Made by a program: the position numbers and the translations under genes. 64,000 nt of DNA, taken from assembly GCF_023896955.1 (NCBI RefSeq), contig NZ_JAMHIW010000001.1, positions 744,001-808,000 on the forward strand, in the 5' to 3' direction. The first letter of the stretch is position 1; the number at the start of each line of letters is the position of its first letter. Positions 16,707 through 27,000 of this stretch are shown in pieces. The notes under the pieces were generated by a model that was given only the letters and a program-made list of their open reading frames with translations, did no database searches and was not told the DNA's origin. Source of the DNA: Micromonospora sp. RHAY321 (GTDB lineage Bacteria > Actinomycetota > Actinomycetes > Mycobacteriales > Micromonosporaceae).

Positions 16707-16746
16707 CGGAAGTGCTGGGCCCGGCGCAGGCCGGCCAGCACTTCCG
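16707..16746 (-). terminator. Hairpin terminator of the convergent VOC gene
   Basis: A perfect 12-bp inverted repeat, CGGAAGTGCTGG and CCAGCACTTCCG, with a 16-nt GC-rich loop, ending 10 bp before the VOC stop codon on the other strand. With the previous hairpin this gives each of two convergent genes its own stop signal. Confidence 0.7.
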
Positions 16747-16755
16747 AGACAAGCC

Positions 16756-17166
16756 CTAGTCGCGCTTGGGCCAGATGGGGCCCTGATCGGTCCAAGTGAC
16801 ACCCTTGTTGCGGCAGAGGCAGAAGGGGTGGCCAATGGGGTCGGCGTAGACGCGGAAGCCGTAGCCGTCGGCGCCGATGCAGTCCCGCTGCAGGGTCGCG
16901 CCGAGGGCCAGGAGACGGCGCTGTTCGGCCTCGATGTCGTCGACTTCGAAGTCGAGGTGGAACTGCTTGGGGTGCTCGCTGTCGGGCCACTGCGGGGCGC
17001 GGTAGTCCTCCACCTGGATGAAGGCCAGTTCGATCTCGCCGAACTGGATACCGGCCCAGTTCTCGTTGCTGCCCTCCTTGACCGGGAGCCCCGTCACGTC
17101 GGAGTAGAAGGCTGCCAGCTTCATCGTGTCCGGGCAATCGATGATGAAGTCGGTTAGTCGTAGCAT
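16756..17166 (-). CDS. VOC (glyoxalase/bleomycin-resistance) family protein
   Basis: A 136-residue VOC-fold protein with two beta-alpha-beta-beta-beta halves: MLRLTDFIIDCPDTMKLAAF at the N-terminus, QFHLDFEVDDIEAEQRRLLA in the middle, and YGFRVYADPIGHPFCLCRN near the end. His in QFHLDF and the DPIGHPFCL strand are at the positions that bind metal in this superfamily. Typical length is 120-140. The substrate is unknown; the subtype resembles small stand-alone actinobacterial VOC proteins. The start is ATG 17166. Confidence 0.85.
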   Translation of the reverse strand: MLRLTDFIIDCPDTMKLAAFYSDVTGLPVKEGSNENWAGIQFGEIELAFIQVEDYRAPQWPDSEHPKQFHLDFEVDDIEAEQRRLLALGATLQRDCIGADGYGFRVYADPIGHPFCLCRNKGVTWTDQGPIWPKRD

Positions 17167-17327
17167 CCCGCGATCTTGCCACGAGATCAGATGACCCGGA
17201 GTTTGAGACAGGCCCGAGCGGCGAGAACCTACCGGGCCGCGAAGATCGGACCCACGTCGAACCGTCGATCGACCGGGACCAGGTCGTTCGTCGCGAGTGC
17301 GAGCCCTGGTCCCGGCCGATCGGCCGA

Positions 17328-17690
17328 TCAGCAGTTCTCGGTGGTGTACTGGACCCACGGGTTGAGGTACGCCCCGCTGATGAAGCCGGACCCACCGGTG
17401 CTGAAGCGCACGTGCCACCAGACGGCGATGCCGTTGACCGTGTCGCCGCGCGTGGCGCAGTCCAGGTACGCCGTCACGCCACGATTCACCTGGCCATAGG
17501 CGGTGCAGGACGTGTGCGGCCCGGTGCGGTATCGGACGCCGTCTGCCGTCACCACGGCTGTACGGCTGCTCCGGTCCGACCAGCCCTGCCCACAGGCCGC
17601 CGACGCCGGTGTCGCGGGCACCACGTAGGTCACCGCCGCCGCGAGCAGCGCGATACCTGCCAGCCGAGCACTCGTTCGTCGCGGGGTCAT
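17328..17690 (-). CDS. Secreted SH3-like protein
   Basis: A 120-residue protein with a Sec signal peptide (MTPRRTSARLAGIALLAAAV, cleavage likely after ASA at about residue 31). The mature part of about 89 residues has a bacterial SH3-like pattern: VRYRTGPHTSCTAYGQVNRG then WWHVRFSTGGSGFISGAYLN. Four cysteines (mature Cys2, then CTAY, LDCA and the last residue) could form two disulfides. Such proteins bind the cell wall or are small secreted modules of unknown role. The gene stands alone. Confidence 0.75.
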   Translation of the reverse strand: MTPRRTSARLAGIALLAAAVTYVVPATPASAACGQGWSDRSSRTAVVTADGVRYRTGPHTSCTAYGQVNRGVTAYLDCATRGDTVNGIAVWWHVRFSTGGSGFISGAYLNPWVQYTTENC

Positions 17691-17804
17691 CGGTCTCCCT
17701 CCACAAAGGTGACTTTCAGCCCAGCCTATATCGATGGATGTGCTCGAACCTCTCGCTTCTCGTAGACATCGGGCCGCTACGACAGCGCCGGGCCTATCAC
17801 CTGG

Positions 17805-18305
17805 CTAGAGCGCCCACCGGATCACGGTGACCAGCCCGAGCACGGCCAGCGCCAGGACGACCAGGCCGATCAGCGCTGCCACCAGGCAGGGCAGGGCATC
17901 GCGCCACCCGTCGGGCGACTCGGGACGGGGGCCGGCCTCCGTCCAGGCGACCCGGTCTTCCCGTCCGGCCTGCTCGACCAGGCGACCGAAGCGCGCGCGT
18001 GCCACCGGCCCGAGCCGGTCGGTGGGGTCGGCGTCGACCTTCAGCACGAGCAGGCGCCGCCAGGCATCCGGGTGAGCCCTCTCGAACGCGCCGATCTCCT
18101 CCGCGGTGGCGTCCTCGCCGAGGAACCCCCACCGCCCGGCCTCGGCCAGGTTGCCGACCTGCCGGTACAGCGCGGCACGCCGCGCCCGCAGGTCCAGGTC
18201 GTCGGGGTACGCGGCCGTCAGGCTCGCCAGGCGCTGCATGGCCGGGTGGACGTGCCCCCGCCGCAGGTCGAGATCCACCTTCGCGAGCACGTGATCTTTC
18301 GCCAT
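17805..18305 (-). CDS. DUF6584 family protein with C-terminal membrane helix
   Basis: A 166-residue protein from ATG 18305 (another ATG in frame at 18314). The N-terminal 90 residues are TPR-like (AKVDLDLRRGHVHPAMQRLA, LRARRAALYRQVGNLAEAGR) and match DUF6584, which occurs in actinomycetes. The C-terminus LPCLVAALIGLVVLALAVLG is a transmembrane helix followed by a short basic tail, so the repeat part faces the cytoplasm if the protein is tail-anchored. Function unknown. Confidence 0.75.
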   Translation of the reverse strand: MAKDHVLAKVDLDLRRGHVHPAMQRLASLTAAYPDDLDLRARRAALYRQVGNLAEAGRWGFLGEDATAEEIGAFERAHPDAWRRLLVLKVDADPTDRLGPVARARFGRLVEQAGREDRVAWTEAGPRPESPDGWRDALPCLVAALIGLVVLALAVLGLVTVIRWAL

Positions 18306-18363
18306 GGCGGTCATTCTCAGCGGCCCACGACCGGACGGAAAGCTCAATTCCGGCGGCCACTCC

Positions 18364-19674
18364 TCACGTCTCGTCGCGGGCCAGGCGGATCAGTCGGTCG
18401 AGGACCCGGCCGTCGCTGACCCGCAGGCCGTCGTGCTCGTACTCATTGGTGATCCAGGTGCGCAGGCCGCACACCGATCGCGCCGTGGCCAACGAGTCGT
18501 CGGTGTCGACGTACATGTCGTCGTGGTAGACGGCGGCGACCACGGGCACCTCGTTGCGGGCGAGCTGCTGCGGGTCGTACAGGTCCGGCCACTCCGCACG
18601 CCGTGCCAGCAGCTCCGCCGTCTCGCGCAGCGGGGCCAGCGCCGGATCGGTGGCGAACATCCACGGGTAGATCATCTCGCCGGTCAGCAGCACTGGCCGG
18701 TCGTCCGCCAGCGCCTCGTCGACGTCGAACTGCGGGAACTCGGCGCGGACGGTCTCGGCCGCCCAGCCGGTGCCCTCCGGCGTCACCGACCGCTGGCCGT
18801 AGATCGGCTCGTGCAGCAGGGCGTAGAGCGGGCGGCTCGCGTACGAGAGCTGGCTCTGCACCTCGGCGAGGAACGGGTCGGAGAGCTGGCCGGCGGGCAT
18901 CCCGGGCAGGAAGGCGTCTTCGAGCAGGTAGTGCAGGGTGTGCGTACCGTTGCCGGTGCCCAGTGTGGTGCCGATCGCCTGGAACGCCTCGGCGGTCAGC
19001 GACCCGCCGCCCGGCAGCCGCACCTCCCGCTCCCGCAGGTGCCGCACCACGGCGCGGACGGTCTCGACGTCCTGCGGGTAGCGCGCGTAGTGCGCCTCGA
19101 CCTTGCGCTGCACGCGCGGGTACGCGGCCCGGTAGACGTCCTGCGCGGTGCTGCGCAGGCCGGGGAGGCCGCCGGTCACGAAGGCCTCGCGGACGCCCTC
19201 GGGCGCGTACGACAGGTAGGTGAGGGTGCAGAAGCCGCCGAAACTCTGGCCGAGCAGGCTCCACCGGCCGTCGGCGCCGAGGAGTTTCCGGCGGATCAGC
19301 TCGCAGTCCCGGACGATCGAGTCGGCTCGGAAGTGCGCCAGGTAGCGGGCCTGCGCGGCCGCGTCTCCGCGCAGCGGCAGCGTGTGACGGTCGGCGGGGG
19401 TGGAACGGCCGGTGCCGCGCTGGTCCAGCAGCAGCACCCGGTAGTCGTCCAGAGCGCGGTCCAGCCAGGCGTCCCGGCCCACCGGGCGCGGTGACCGGCC
19501 GCCGGGGCCGCCCTGCAGGAAGAGCAGCCAGGGCAGCGACTCGCGCTCCTTGCCGGCGGCCACGACCTCCCGGGCGTACACCTCGATCTGCTCGCCGGCC
19601 GGGTCCGCGTGGTCCAGCGGTACGCCGAAGCGGTGGTCGGTGATGACGGTGCCTGGGTGGCGGTAGGTCGGCAC
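18364..19674 (-). CDS. Proline iminopeptidase-like alpha/beta hydrolase (S33)
   Basis: A 436-residue alpha/beta hydrolase of the S33 prolyl aminopeptidase family. Visible are the oxyanion motif LFLQGGPGGRSPRP (about 51), DQRGTGRSTP (about 83), the nucleophile elbow LLGQSFGGFCTLTYLSYAPE (Ser near 143) and the late acid/base region around AVYHDDMYVD...NEYEHDGLR. The length fits the long actinobacterial form that releases N-terminal proline from peptides. No signal peptide is seen, so it is cytoplasmic. It is encoded on its own, divergent from the SCP2/debranching pair. Confidence 0.85.
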   Translation of the reverse strand: MPTYRHPGTVITDHRFGVPLDHADPAGEQIEVYAREVVAAGKERESLPWLLFLQGGPGGRSPRPVGRDAWLDRALDDYRVLLLDQRGTGRSTPADRHTLPLRGDAAAQARYLAHFRADSIVRDCELIRRKLLGADGRWSLLGQSFGGFCTLTYLSYAPEGVREAFVTGGLPGLRSTAQDVYRAAYPRVQRKVEAHYARYPQDVETVRAVVRHLREREVRLPGGGSLTAEAFQAIGTTLGTGNGTHTLHYLLEDAFLPGMPAGQLSDPFLAEVQSQLSYASRPLYALLHEPIYGQRSVTPEGTGWAAETVRAEFPQFDVDEALADDRPVLLTGEMIYPWMFATDPALAPLRETAELLARRAEWPDLYDPQQLARNEVPVVAAVYHDDMYVDTDDSLATARSVCGLRTWITNEYEHDGLRVSDGRVLDRLIRLARDET

Positions 19675-19853
19675 GGTTCCCTTCCCGGGTAGTCCTGAGG
19701 TGCGGCATCTCTGACAGTCGCCGCCACCGTACGTGACAGCCGGCGCCGGTCCGGCCGAGGTGGCGACCCGTCACGGAAGGCGGCCGCACAGAGTTAACCG
19801 GCGCGTGCAGTGGGTAGCCGGCAGGCGCCCCTACCAGCGCCGGGAGAGGTCGG

Positions 19854-20213
19854 ATGACGGCGACCAGTGCCTTCTTCGAGCGGTTGACGGTCGCCGGCCA
19901 GGACCCGCGGTTCAGCAAGATCTGTGGGAGCGTGCGATTCGACATCCGGGACGGCGACCGCGTGGAGCAGTGGCTCCTGATGATCGATCATGGCCGGATG
20001 CGCGTGACGCGGAGCGGCGATCCCGCCGGGACCGTCATCACGGTGTCCGCTCCGTTCGCGGAGGCGATGGCTCGGGGCGAGGTGAACGGCCTGGCCGCGA
20101 TCCTCCGAGGTGAGATCCAGGTCGACGGTGACCTCGCCATGGCACTGCGCATCGGACGCCTGTTCCCCCGAGCGCCGGAGCAGGCCGACGCCGGCAGCGA
20201 GAAGCAGTCATGA
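19854..20213 (+). CDS. SCP2 sterol-binding-type domain protein
   Basis: A 119-residue single-domain protein with the SCP2 pattern: FFERLTVAGQDPRFSKICGS, then VRFDIRDGDRVEQWLLMIDH and VITVSAPFAEAMARGEVNGL, ending in IQVDGDLAMALRIGRLFP. SCP2 domains form a hydrophobic cavity; in actinobacteria their ligands are mostly unknown. Its stop overlaps the start of the next gene (ATGA), so it is translationally coupled to the debranching enzyme. That pairing is unexpected from its fold. The ribosome site GGGAGAGG lies about 8 nt before ATG 19854. Confidence 0.8.
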   Translation: MTATSAFFERLTVAGQDPRFSKICGSVRFDIRDGDRVEQWLLMIDHGRMRVTRSGDPAGTVITVSAPFAEAMARGEVNGLAAILRGEIQVDGDLAMALRIGRLFPRAPEQADAGSEKQS

Positions 20214-22261
20214 GGGACATCCCGGGCACCGTGTCGTGCATCGACGGCAACACCTTCATGGTGTCCGAGGCCAGCGGCGACGTGGAGTCGGCGAGCAGCA
20301 CCCCGGTCGGGCTGTTCGCCGCCGACACACGTTTCCTGTCCCACTGGGTGCTCACCATCAACGGTGAACGGTTGGCCGCGCTGTCGGTGGACGACAGCCA
20401 GTACTACGAGGTGACGTTCTTCCTGGTGCCGGGTGGGGCGGTCGACTACGTGCAGGCGGACGTGTCGGCGATCCGGCGGCGACGTATCGGCCCGGACCTG
20501 ACCGAGTCGCTGACGATCTTCAACTACGGTCAGCAGGACGTCGATCTCGACGTGCGGCTCGAGGTGGCGGCCGACTTCGCCGACATCTTCGAGATCAAGT
20601 TCAACATCCGCGACAAGGTCGGCAGTCACTACACCCACGTCGACGGCAACGAGTTGCGGCTGGGCTATCGGCGCGGCACGTACCGGCGCGAGGTTTCCGT
20701 GACGGCGAGCGAGCCGGCCACCTTCGACCCGCACGGACTGCGGTTCACGGCGCGGCTACGGCCCGGGGAGCAGTGGTCCACCCGGTTGCAGGCGGTCATG
20801 CGCGCGCTGCGCCCGGACGGCGTCGACTTCCGGGCCCCCCTACGGGCGCTACGCCCGCACGAGTCCACCCTGCCCGACAGCGTGGATGCCTGGGTCGCGG
20901 AGGCCCCGAAACTGGACACCGAGAGCGTCGCTCTCCAGCAGGTCTACCACCGCAGCCTGGTGGACCTGGCGGCGCTGCGCTTCGCTCCGCTCTCGCTTCG
21001 CGGCGCGAGCGTGCCCGCGGCCGGGCTGCCCTGGTTCATGACCCTGTTCGGCCGGGACAGCCTGCTGACCTGCCTGCAGACCCTGCCCGTCACACCGTCG
21101 CTGACCCCGCCGACACTGCGGATCCTCGCCTCACTGCAGGGCGCCCGGACCGACAACGTGCTGGACGAGGATCCCGGCCGGATCCTGCACGAGTTGCGCT
21201 ACGGCGAGTCGGCCGCGTTCGAGGAGCAGCCGCACTCCCCCTACTACGGCACGGCGGACGCCTCACCGCTGTTCGTCGTGCTGCTCGACGAGTACGAGCG
21301 GTGGAGCGGCGACGCGGCGCTGGTGATGGAGTTGGAGCAGGAGGCCCGCGCGGCCCTGACGTGGATCGACCGGTACGCGGACCTGAGGTCGACCGGCTAC
21401 ATCTGGTACGAGAGCCGCAACCGCACCACCGGCCTGGAGAACCAGTGCTGGAAGGACTCCTGGGACAGCATCTCCTTCGCCGACGGACGGTTGCCGACGT
21501 TCCCGCGCGCCACCTGCGAGATACAGGGGTACGCCTACGACGCCAAGATCCGAGGGGCGCGGCTGGCCCGTACGTTCTGGGGCGACCCCATCTACGCCGA
21601 CCGGTTGGAGCGCGAGGCGGCGGCGTTGTACGACCGCTTCAACGAGGACTTCTGGCTCGAGGACCGCGGCTACTACGCCCTGGCACTCGACGGCGACGGC
21701 ACTCCCGTCGACAGCCTGTCCTCGAACATCGGGCACCTGCTGTGGAGCGGCATCGTGCCGCCGGAGCGGGCCCAGCGGGTCGTCGACCACCTCATGGGTC
21801 CGGCGCTCTTCTCCGGCTGGGGGGTGCGCACCTTCGCCGAGGGGCAGAGCCGCTACAACCCGCTCGGCTACCACAACGGCACCGTGTGGCCCTTCGACAA
21901 CTCGTTCATCGCCTGGGGCCTGCGCCGGTACGGGTTCGCCAGCGAGGCGGGCCGCATCGCGGAGGGCATCCTCTACGCGGCCACGTACTTCCAGGGGCGC
22001 CTGCCCGAGGCTTTCGGTGGCTTCGACCGCAGCACCACCCGCTACCCGGTCCGGTATCCGACCGCCGGCAGCCCACAGGCGTGGTCGAGCGGGGCGACGA
22101 TGCTGCTCCTGCGGACCATGCTCGGCATCAACCCGCACGAGGACCACCTCGCCGTGGACCCGGCGCTGCCGTCCGGATTCGCACGGATCGCGCTGCTGGA
22201 CATCCCCGGCCGCTGGGGCAAGGTCGACGCCTTCGCCCGTCACCGCCCCGCCCAGCCGTAG
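20210..22261 (+). CDS. Amylo-alpha-1,6-glucosidase-like debranching enzyme
   Basis: A 683-residue protein with an N-terminal glycogen-debranching beta domain (GTVSCIDGNTFMVSEASGDV, TPVGLFAADTRFLSHWVLTI, residues 4-60 and on to about 200). A C-terminal (alpha/alpha)6 barrel carries LPWFMTLFGRDSLLTCLQTL, YYGTADASPLFVVLLDEYER, NQCWKDSWDSISFADG and YHNGTVWPFDNSFIAWGLRR. These match the GDE_N_bis plus amylo-1,6-glucosidase (GH133-like) group that trims branch points or related oligosaccharides. No signal peptide is present. It overlaps the SCP2 gene by 4 bp. The precise substrate is unproven; another debranching enzyme of a different family (GlgX) is encoded at 53.4 kb. Confidence 0.85.
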   Translation: MRDIPGTVSCIDGNTFMVSEASGDVESASSTPVGLFAADTRFLSHWVLTINGERLAALSVDDSQYYEVTFFLVPGGAVDYVQADVSAIRRRRIGPDLTESLTIFNYGQQDVDLDVRLEVAADFADIFEIKFNIRDKVGSHYTHVDGNELRLGYRRGTYRREVSVTASEPATFDPHGLRFTARLRPGEQWSTRLQAVMRALRPDGVDFRAPLRALRPHESTLPDSVDAWVAEAPKLDTESVALQQVYHRSLVDLAALRFAPLSLRGASVPAAGLPWFMTLFGRDSLLTCLQTLPVTPSLTPPTLRILASLQGARTDNVLDEDPGRILHELRYGESAAFEEQPHSPYYGTADASPLFVVLLDEYERWSGDAALVMELEQEARAALTWIDRYADLRSTGYIWYESRNRTTGLENQCWKDSWDSISFADGRLPTFPRATCEIQGYAYDAKIRGARLARTFWGDPIYADRLEREAAALYDRFNEDFWLEDRGYYALALDGDGTPVDSLSSNIGHLLWSGIVPPERAQRVVDHLMGPALFSGWGVRTFAEGQSRYNPLGYHNGTVWPFDNSFIAWGLRRYGFASEAGRIAEGILYAATYFQGRLPEAFGGFDRSTTRYPVRYPTAGSPQAWSSGATMLLLRTMLGINPHEDHLAVDPALPSGFARIALLDIPGRWGKVDAFARHRPAQP

Positions 22262-22399
22262 GCCGCAGGTCCACGAGCCCGCGACCAGGCAGGCCCGGCA
22301 GCCCATTGACAGCTTCGACACCGGGGCCTAGACAGGAGTTCGACGGTCATCGATGAGAACGATGCCCTCCAGCCGCACGCTGAGAAGGGAACCACCACC

Positions 22400-23455
22400 G
22401 TGACCCCGAAACTCCTCTCCGCCGTACTGACCGCCGTGCTCGCCCTCGGGCTGTCCCTCGCCGGCGCCGGGCCGGCGGTCGCCGGGCAGACCAGCCTGCG
22501 GGCCGCCGACCCGAGCGTGATCCGCGTCGGCGGCACCTACATCTCCGTCCAGTCGCTCAACGGCGGCATCGCCGTGCGCCAGGCGTCGTCGACCGACGGG
22601 CTGGCCGCCGCACCGGCACGGCAGGTGTGGACGGACACCCGCAACCTGGGCGAGGTCTGGGCCCCGGAGATCGTCACCGACGGCGGCCGCTACTACATCT
22701 ACTTCTCGGCGGGACGCGGCGCCGCGCACCGCATGTACGCGATCAGCTCGACGTCACCGGCCAGCGGCTACACGGCCGAGAGGCAGCTCGCGCTGCCCGG
22801 CGGCAAGTGGGCCATCGACGGCAGCCTGTTCACCTTCAACGGGCAGCGGTGGTTCGTCTGGTCGGGATGGGCCGGCGACACCAACGTCGAGCAGAACATC
22901 TACCTCAGCCGCATGAGCGACCCGCTCACCCCGACGGGTAACCGGTTCATCATCTCCCAGCCGAGGGAGAGCTGGGAACGCGTCGTCGGCAACCCGTTCA
23001 TCAACGAGGCACCCGAGGCGATCCGGGACCCGAACGGGCAGCTCCACATCGTCTACTCCGCCAACGGGAGCTGGAGCGACCAGTACTGCATCGCCGACCT
23101 GCGACTGCGGGCCGGCGGCGACCCGACCTACGTGTGGGACTGGTACAAGTCCAACGGCTGCCTGTTCGGGTCGAACCGGGCCACCATGATGGCCGGCTGG
23201 GACCCCACCCTGCACGTGAACGGCCCCGGCCACCACAGTTTCGTGCTGCTCAACGGCGACATCGCCACGAGCCCGCCCGCCGGGCCGAGGTTCCCGCTGA
23301 TGTTCCACGCCGTGCCGAAGGGCACCCCGTACTCGTGGGAGAACCGGTACTGGTACACCGGCACCTTCTGCTGGTGGGGCAACACCACCTACCGCCGCGC
23401 CAACGTGCCCGGCCCGACGACCGACACCGGATTCAGCATCAAGTTCTTCGAATGA
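22400..23455 (+). CDS. Secreted GH43-type glycosidase
   Basis: A 351-residue protein with a Sec signal (cleavage near AVAG-Q, residues 26-30). It has the five-bladed propeller pattern of GH43 arabinosidases/xylosidases. The catalytic acids can be placed: Asp37 in RAADPSVI, Asp140 in WAIDGSLF and Glu203 in FINEAPEAI, in the expected base/pKa-modulator/acid order. VWAPEIVTDGGRYYIYFSAG is also family-typical. It probably acts on plant arabinan or xylan outside the cell. Start GTG 22400 lies 10-12 nt after AAGGGA. It is not obviously in an operon with the debranching enzyme (138-bp gap). Confidence 0.85.
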   Translation: MTPKLLSAVLTAVLALGLSLAGAGPAVAGQTSLRAADPSVIRVGGTYISVQSLNGGIAVRQASSTDGLAAAPARQVWTDTRNLGEVWAPEIVTDGGRYYIYFSAGRGAAHRMYAISSTSPASGYTAERQLALPGGKWAIDGSLFTFNGQRWFVWSGWAGDTNVEQNIYLSRMSDPLTPTGNRFIISQPRESWERVVGNPFINEAPEAIRDPNGQLHIVYSANGSWSDQYCIADLRLRAGGDPTYVWDWYKSNGCLFGSNRATMMAGWDPTLHVNGPGHHSFVLLNGDIATSPPAGPRFPLMFHAVPKGTPYSWENRYWYTGTFCWWGNTTYRRANVPGPTTDTGFSIKFFE

Positions 23456-23679
23456 TCCGCCGGCCGACACCCGTATTGTGCTTCGCCCTGCTCGCCACGC
23501 GGGGACCGGTGGCTGACCGAATGCCCGGCGGAGGACGGATGCTCGGCGGGCGGAACTCGCGAGATGGGCACCTTTCACGGGGATCGATGCCGAGTGGTCA
23601 ACCGAAACGGTGCGAATGCCCAGGCACCCATGACGACCGCACCCGTCCCGGAATAGAGTGACATCGGTTCGCATCGATC

Positions 23680-24084
23680 ATGACTCATAGCAGATGGGTG
23701 GCGATGTGCATGCCGCAGGACGATGAGTTGGTCGAAAAATCGTGGGTGGAGGTCCGCCTGCCGAGCGGCCGGACGGTCATGCTGCGGAGCCTCGACGAGG
23801 CGCCCGCTGCCGTCGGCGAGGACACCGGGACGGTCCAGGACGTTCGATTCCGCGCGTTCGACTTCCGTAGGCTCACCGCGACGCTCCAGGAGGTGGGCGA
23901 CCTCGTGAAGGGCGCGATCGAGACCCTCACCCCGACCGAGGCGGAAGTCGAGCTCGGGCTGGGATTCAGCGCGAAGAGCGGTCAGATACTTGTGCTGTTC
24001 GGCGACGCTGCCGTCGACGCGTCCATGAAGGTCACCCTCAAGTGGAGCTTCGATCAGCGGAGCGACAGTGACGACGAAGCTTGA
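23680..24084 (+). CDS. CU044_2847 family protein (Trypsin-co-occurring domain, Trypco1)
   Basis: A 134-residue protein. The core, VEVRLPSGRTVMLRSLDEAP followed by AFDFRRLTATLQEVGDLVKG and VELGLGFSAKSGQILVLFGD, matches the CU044_2847 family, called Trypsin-co-occurring domain 1 because it sits next to trypsin-like proteases in predicted conflict systems. The all-beta core with one helix (LVKGAIETL) has no visible active site. It overlaps the start of the trypsin-NACHT gene by 17 bp, exactly the expected pairing, so the two are co-translated. It may be a regulator or a substrate of the protease (inference). The start could also be ATG 23704 or 23710. Confidence 0.85.
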   Translation: MTHSRWVAMCMPQDDELVEKSWVEVRLPSGRTVMLRSLDEAPAAVGEDTGTVQDVRFRAFDFRRLTATLQEVGDLVKGAIETLTPTEAEVELGLGFSAKSGQILVLFGDAAVDASMKVTLKWSFDQRSDSDDEA

Positions 24085-27000
24085 GGGTCTCGTTCGGCAG
24101 GCCACCGTCCCCCTGACCGACGCGGCCGGCACACTGCTCGGCACCGCGTTCTTCGTCGCGTCCGGCTTCGCCGTCACGGTCGCGCACGTGGTGCATGAGG
24201 TCGTGGACGGTAAAGTCTTCGCTCCCGACCGGCAGGGCGTGCTGCGCGCGCTGTCGGTGTCGGCCAAGCATCCGGCGACCGTCGCACCGGGCATCGAGCC
24301 GTACCCGTTACCCGACCTGGCCGTGCTCGTCGCCCGCGCGGGCGAGTTCGAGGACATGCCGTGTGTACTGCTCGGCCGTCCGGGGACCGCAACGCAACTG
24401 CTCGCGATTGGACACAGCCGGTCCATCGACCCGCGTGCGGCATTCGGCAACGACCTCGCGCTACTCGACGTCGAGGGGCTCCTCGAGGAGCAGGGCGTCG
24501 ACGTGTTCAAGGTCAAACAGGGCGCGGTGGAATTCGGGATGAGCGGGGCGCCGGTGCTCGACCGGGAGGCCGGCCTGATCGTCGGCGTGGTGAAGGCGAC
24601 GCGTGGTGTGGGAAAGCCCTACGGCGCCTACGTCGTCGCCGCCGCCGAACTTCAGCACCTCGAACACTCGGTGTGGGCGCAGAACGAGCTCCACTACCGG
24701 ACGAACCCCGCGTGGCGCGCGGCGAAGGCGGGCGACTTCGAGGGGCCGGACCCGGTGGCCGCGACGCTGGAGATCGTGGACGCGGTCATCCGGGACGCCG
24801 AGTCCCGACGGGAGGCGCTACCGGAGGGAGTCGACGCGGAGGCGCTGCACCAGACGATCTGGCTGCGTCGGCGCGACGTCAGCGGCACCCGGTCGGGTGA
24901 CGGCGTGTCGTTCCGCCAGCGATGGCGGAGCGAACGCACGATGTCCGGCCTCACCGTGGTCTCCGGGGATCCAGGGTTCGGCAAGTCCTGGCTGCTCGCG
25001 CACCAGGCGTTGTACGCCGCACGGCATGCCCGGCATCATCTCGACAGGGGCGGGTCGATCGACGACTGCGTCATCCCGGTGCATCTCACGTGCGCGACGC
25101 TCGCGGCCGACAACGGGTACGGCTTGGACGTGCGAGGGCTGGCACGGACGCTGATCGCGGCAACGCTGTCGCACGGGCAGGCGGACGAGAACGACGTCCA
25201 GGGGTACGTCGCCGTGGTTGAACGTGCGCTCACTGACGGCCGCGTACTCCTCTGCGTCGACGGCCTCGACGAGATGCCGAACGGTCTTCGATCGAGGCTG
25301 AAACTCAGCTTGGTCACGCTGTTGTCGCTCAACAACACGCTGCTGATGGCGTCGCGGCCGGCCGGCCTACCGATAATCGACGAGATCGCGGTCGGCAAGC
25401 GTGAGGACTTCGAGCTCGTCGGCTTCTCGACCCGGGAGACCGTGAACTTCGTCCAGGCCTGGCTGCGCGACCGGGAGGAAGCCGCCAACTCGTTGCTCGC
25501 TGCGTTCGCCGACCGTGCGGAGCTGGCGCAGCTCGCCGAGGTCCCGCTGCTGTTGTCGTTCCTCTGCCGGCTGGCGGACCCGGCCCAGCGTCAGAACTAT
25601 CGCCGTGCCACGCTGCCCCAGCTCTACCACGATGTGACCCGGCATCTGTTGTCCGGCCGCTGGCACGGCGCCAGGAGCCCGGATCACAGCGAGGCCATGC
25701 CCGATCCCGTTCTGCGCATGCGTCTGCTGGCCGAGGTGCTCGGTGACCTTCAGGACTCGTGGCGCGGCGGCGTCGAGGACATCCCCAAGTCGGACCTACG
25801 CGCCGGGCTCCGGCGCCACCGCGAGTACGAGGCGGTTGCCGCCACCGCTGCGGTCCGCATCGCAACACACCACGAGTCGTCCCCGACGTCGGTTGCCGAC
25901 GTGGCCGAGCCGGTCCTCTGGGAACTGCTCTACGACGGGATTCTGGTCGAGGCGAACGACGCGCGGATGCGGCCGACCGTCCGCTTCATCCACCCGATCC
26001 TGAGGGAGACGCTGCTGGCGACGTACTTCGCCGGCTTGCCGCTGGACCAGCAGTTGGCTTGCATCGATAGACACCGTTGGTTGGACGGAAGTTGGACGCG
26101 CGTGTTCGTGGCCGCGGCTGGCCTGGTCACCGACCCGGCTGCGCTGGTCGCGCACATTGTCTCCGAGACCGGCGACCCCTGGGTCACGCAACGCACACTG
26201 GCCGCGCAGATCATCGTGGAGGCGAACGACTACCGCGATGAGTTGTCCGCGGAGGCCGTACGGGATGCGATCCTTGTCGCGACCCGGTCACCGGTGGCCT
26301 TCGAGCGACGGCGGGCCGTCGACGCGCTGGGCATTCTGCTGCGCTCACCATGCCGGCCACTCCGGGAGTGGGCGCGGGAGCAGGTGGAGGTGCTGGATCA
26401 GCCGACGGAGCGGCGCGAGGGCATTGAGGGAGCCCCGCACTCGGACATCGAGGCAGAGATTGCACACACCGCCGTCTCAAGCCTCCTGGACGTACGTGAC
26501 ACCGTGGCGGTCCGCCGCGCGCAGACACTCGTAACGTCGGAACGCTGCCCGCAACCACTGCGGCTGCGGCTGATCGCCGGGCTGGTCGCGCTCAACACGA
26601 GCGATGCCGCAGACCTGGTTCTCGCCCTGCTGCAGCGACCCGGGGCCGGCCGGGAAGAACTGGAGGCGTTCCTGGGCGCTCTGCGCCCACACTCGTATCC
26701 AGCGGTCGCCGCCGCGATCCGGCTGCTGCACAACCGGGGAATCTTCACGAGCGGGCGAGTGCAGGTCGGCCGCGCGCTTCTCGAATGTGGCCCCACCGGT
26801 GTCGAGGCAGTCCGGGCCACGGCGGATGACCGCACCATGAACTGGGGCTTGCGCTGCCGCCTGTACGCCGATCTGGTGCGCGCGGCGGTGCCAGACGTGG
26901 TCGCGCCGGCCATGCGACTGCTCGCAAGCCAGCACCCCCAATACGACGACCGCGCCGAACTGACACTCGCGTTGGTCGAGGATGGTGTGGCCGAAGCGAT

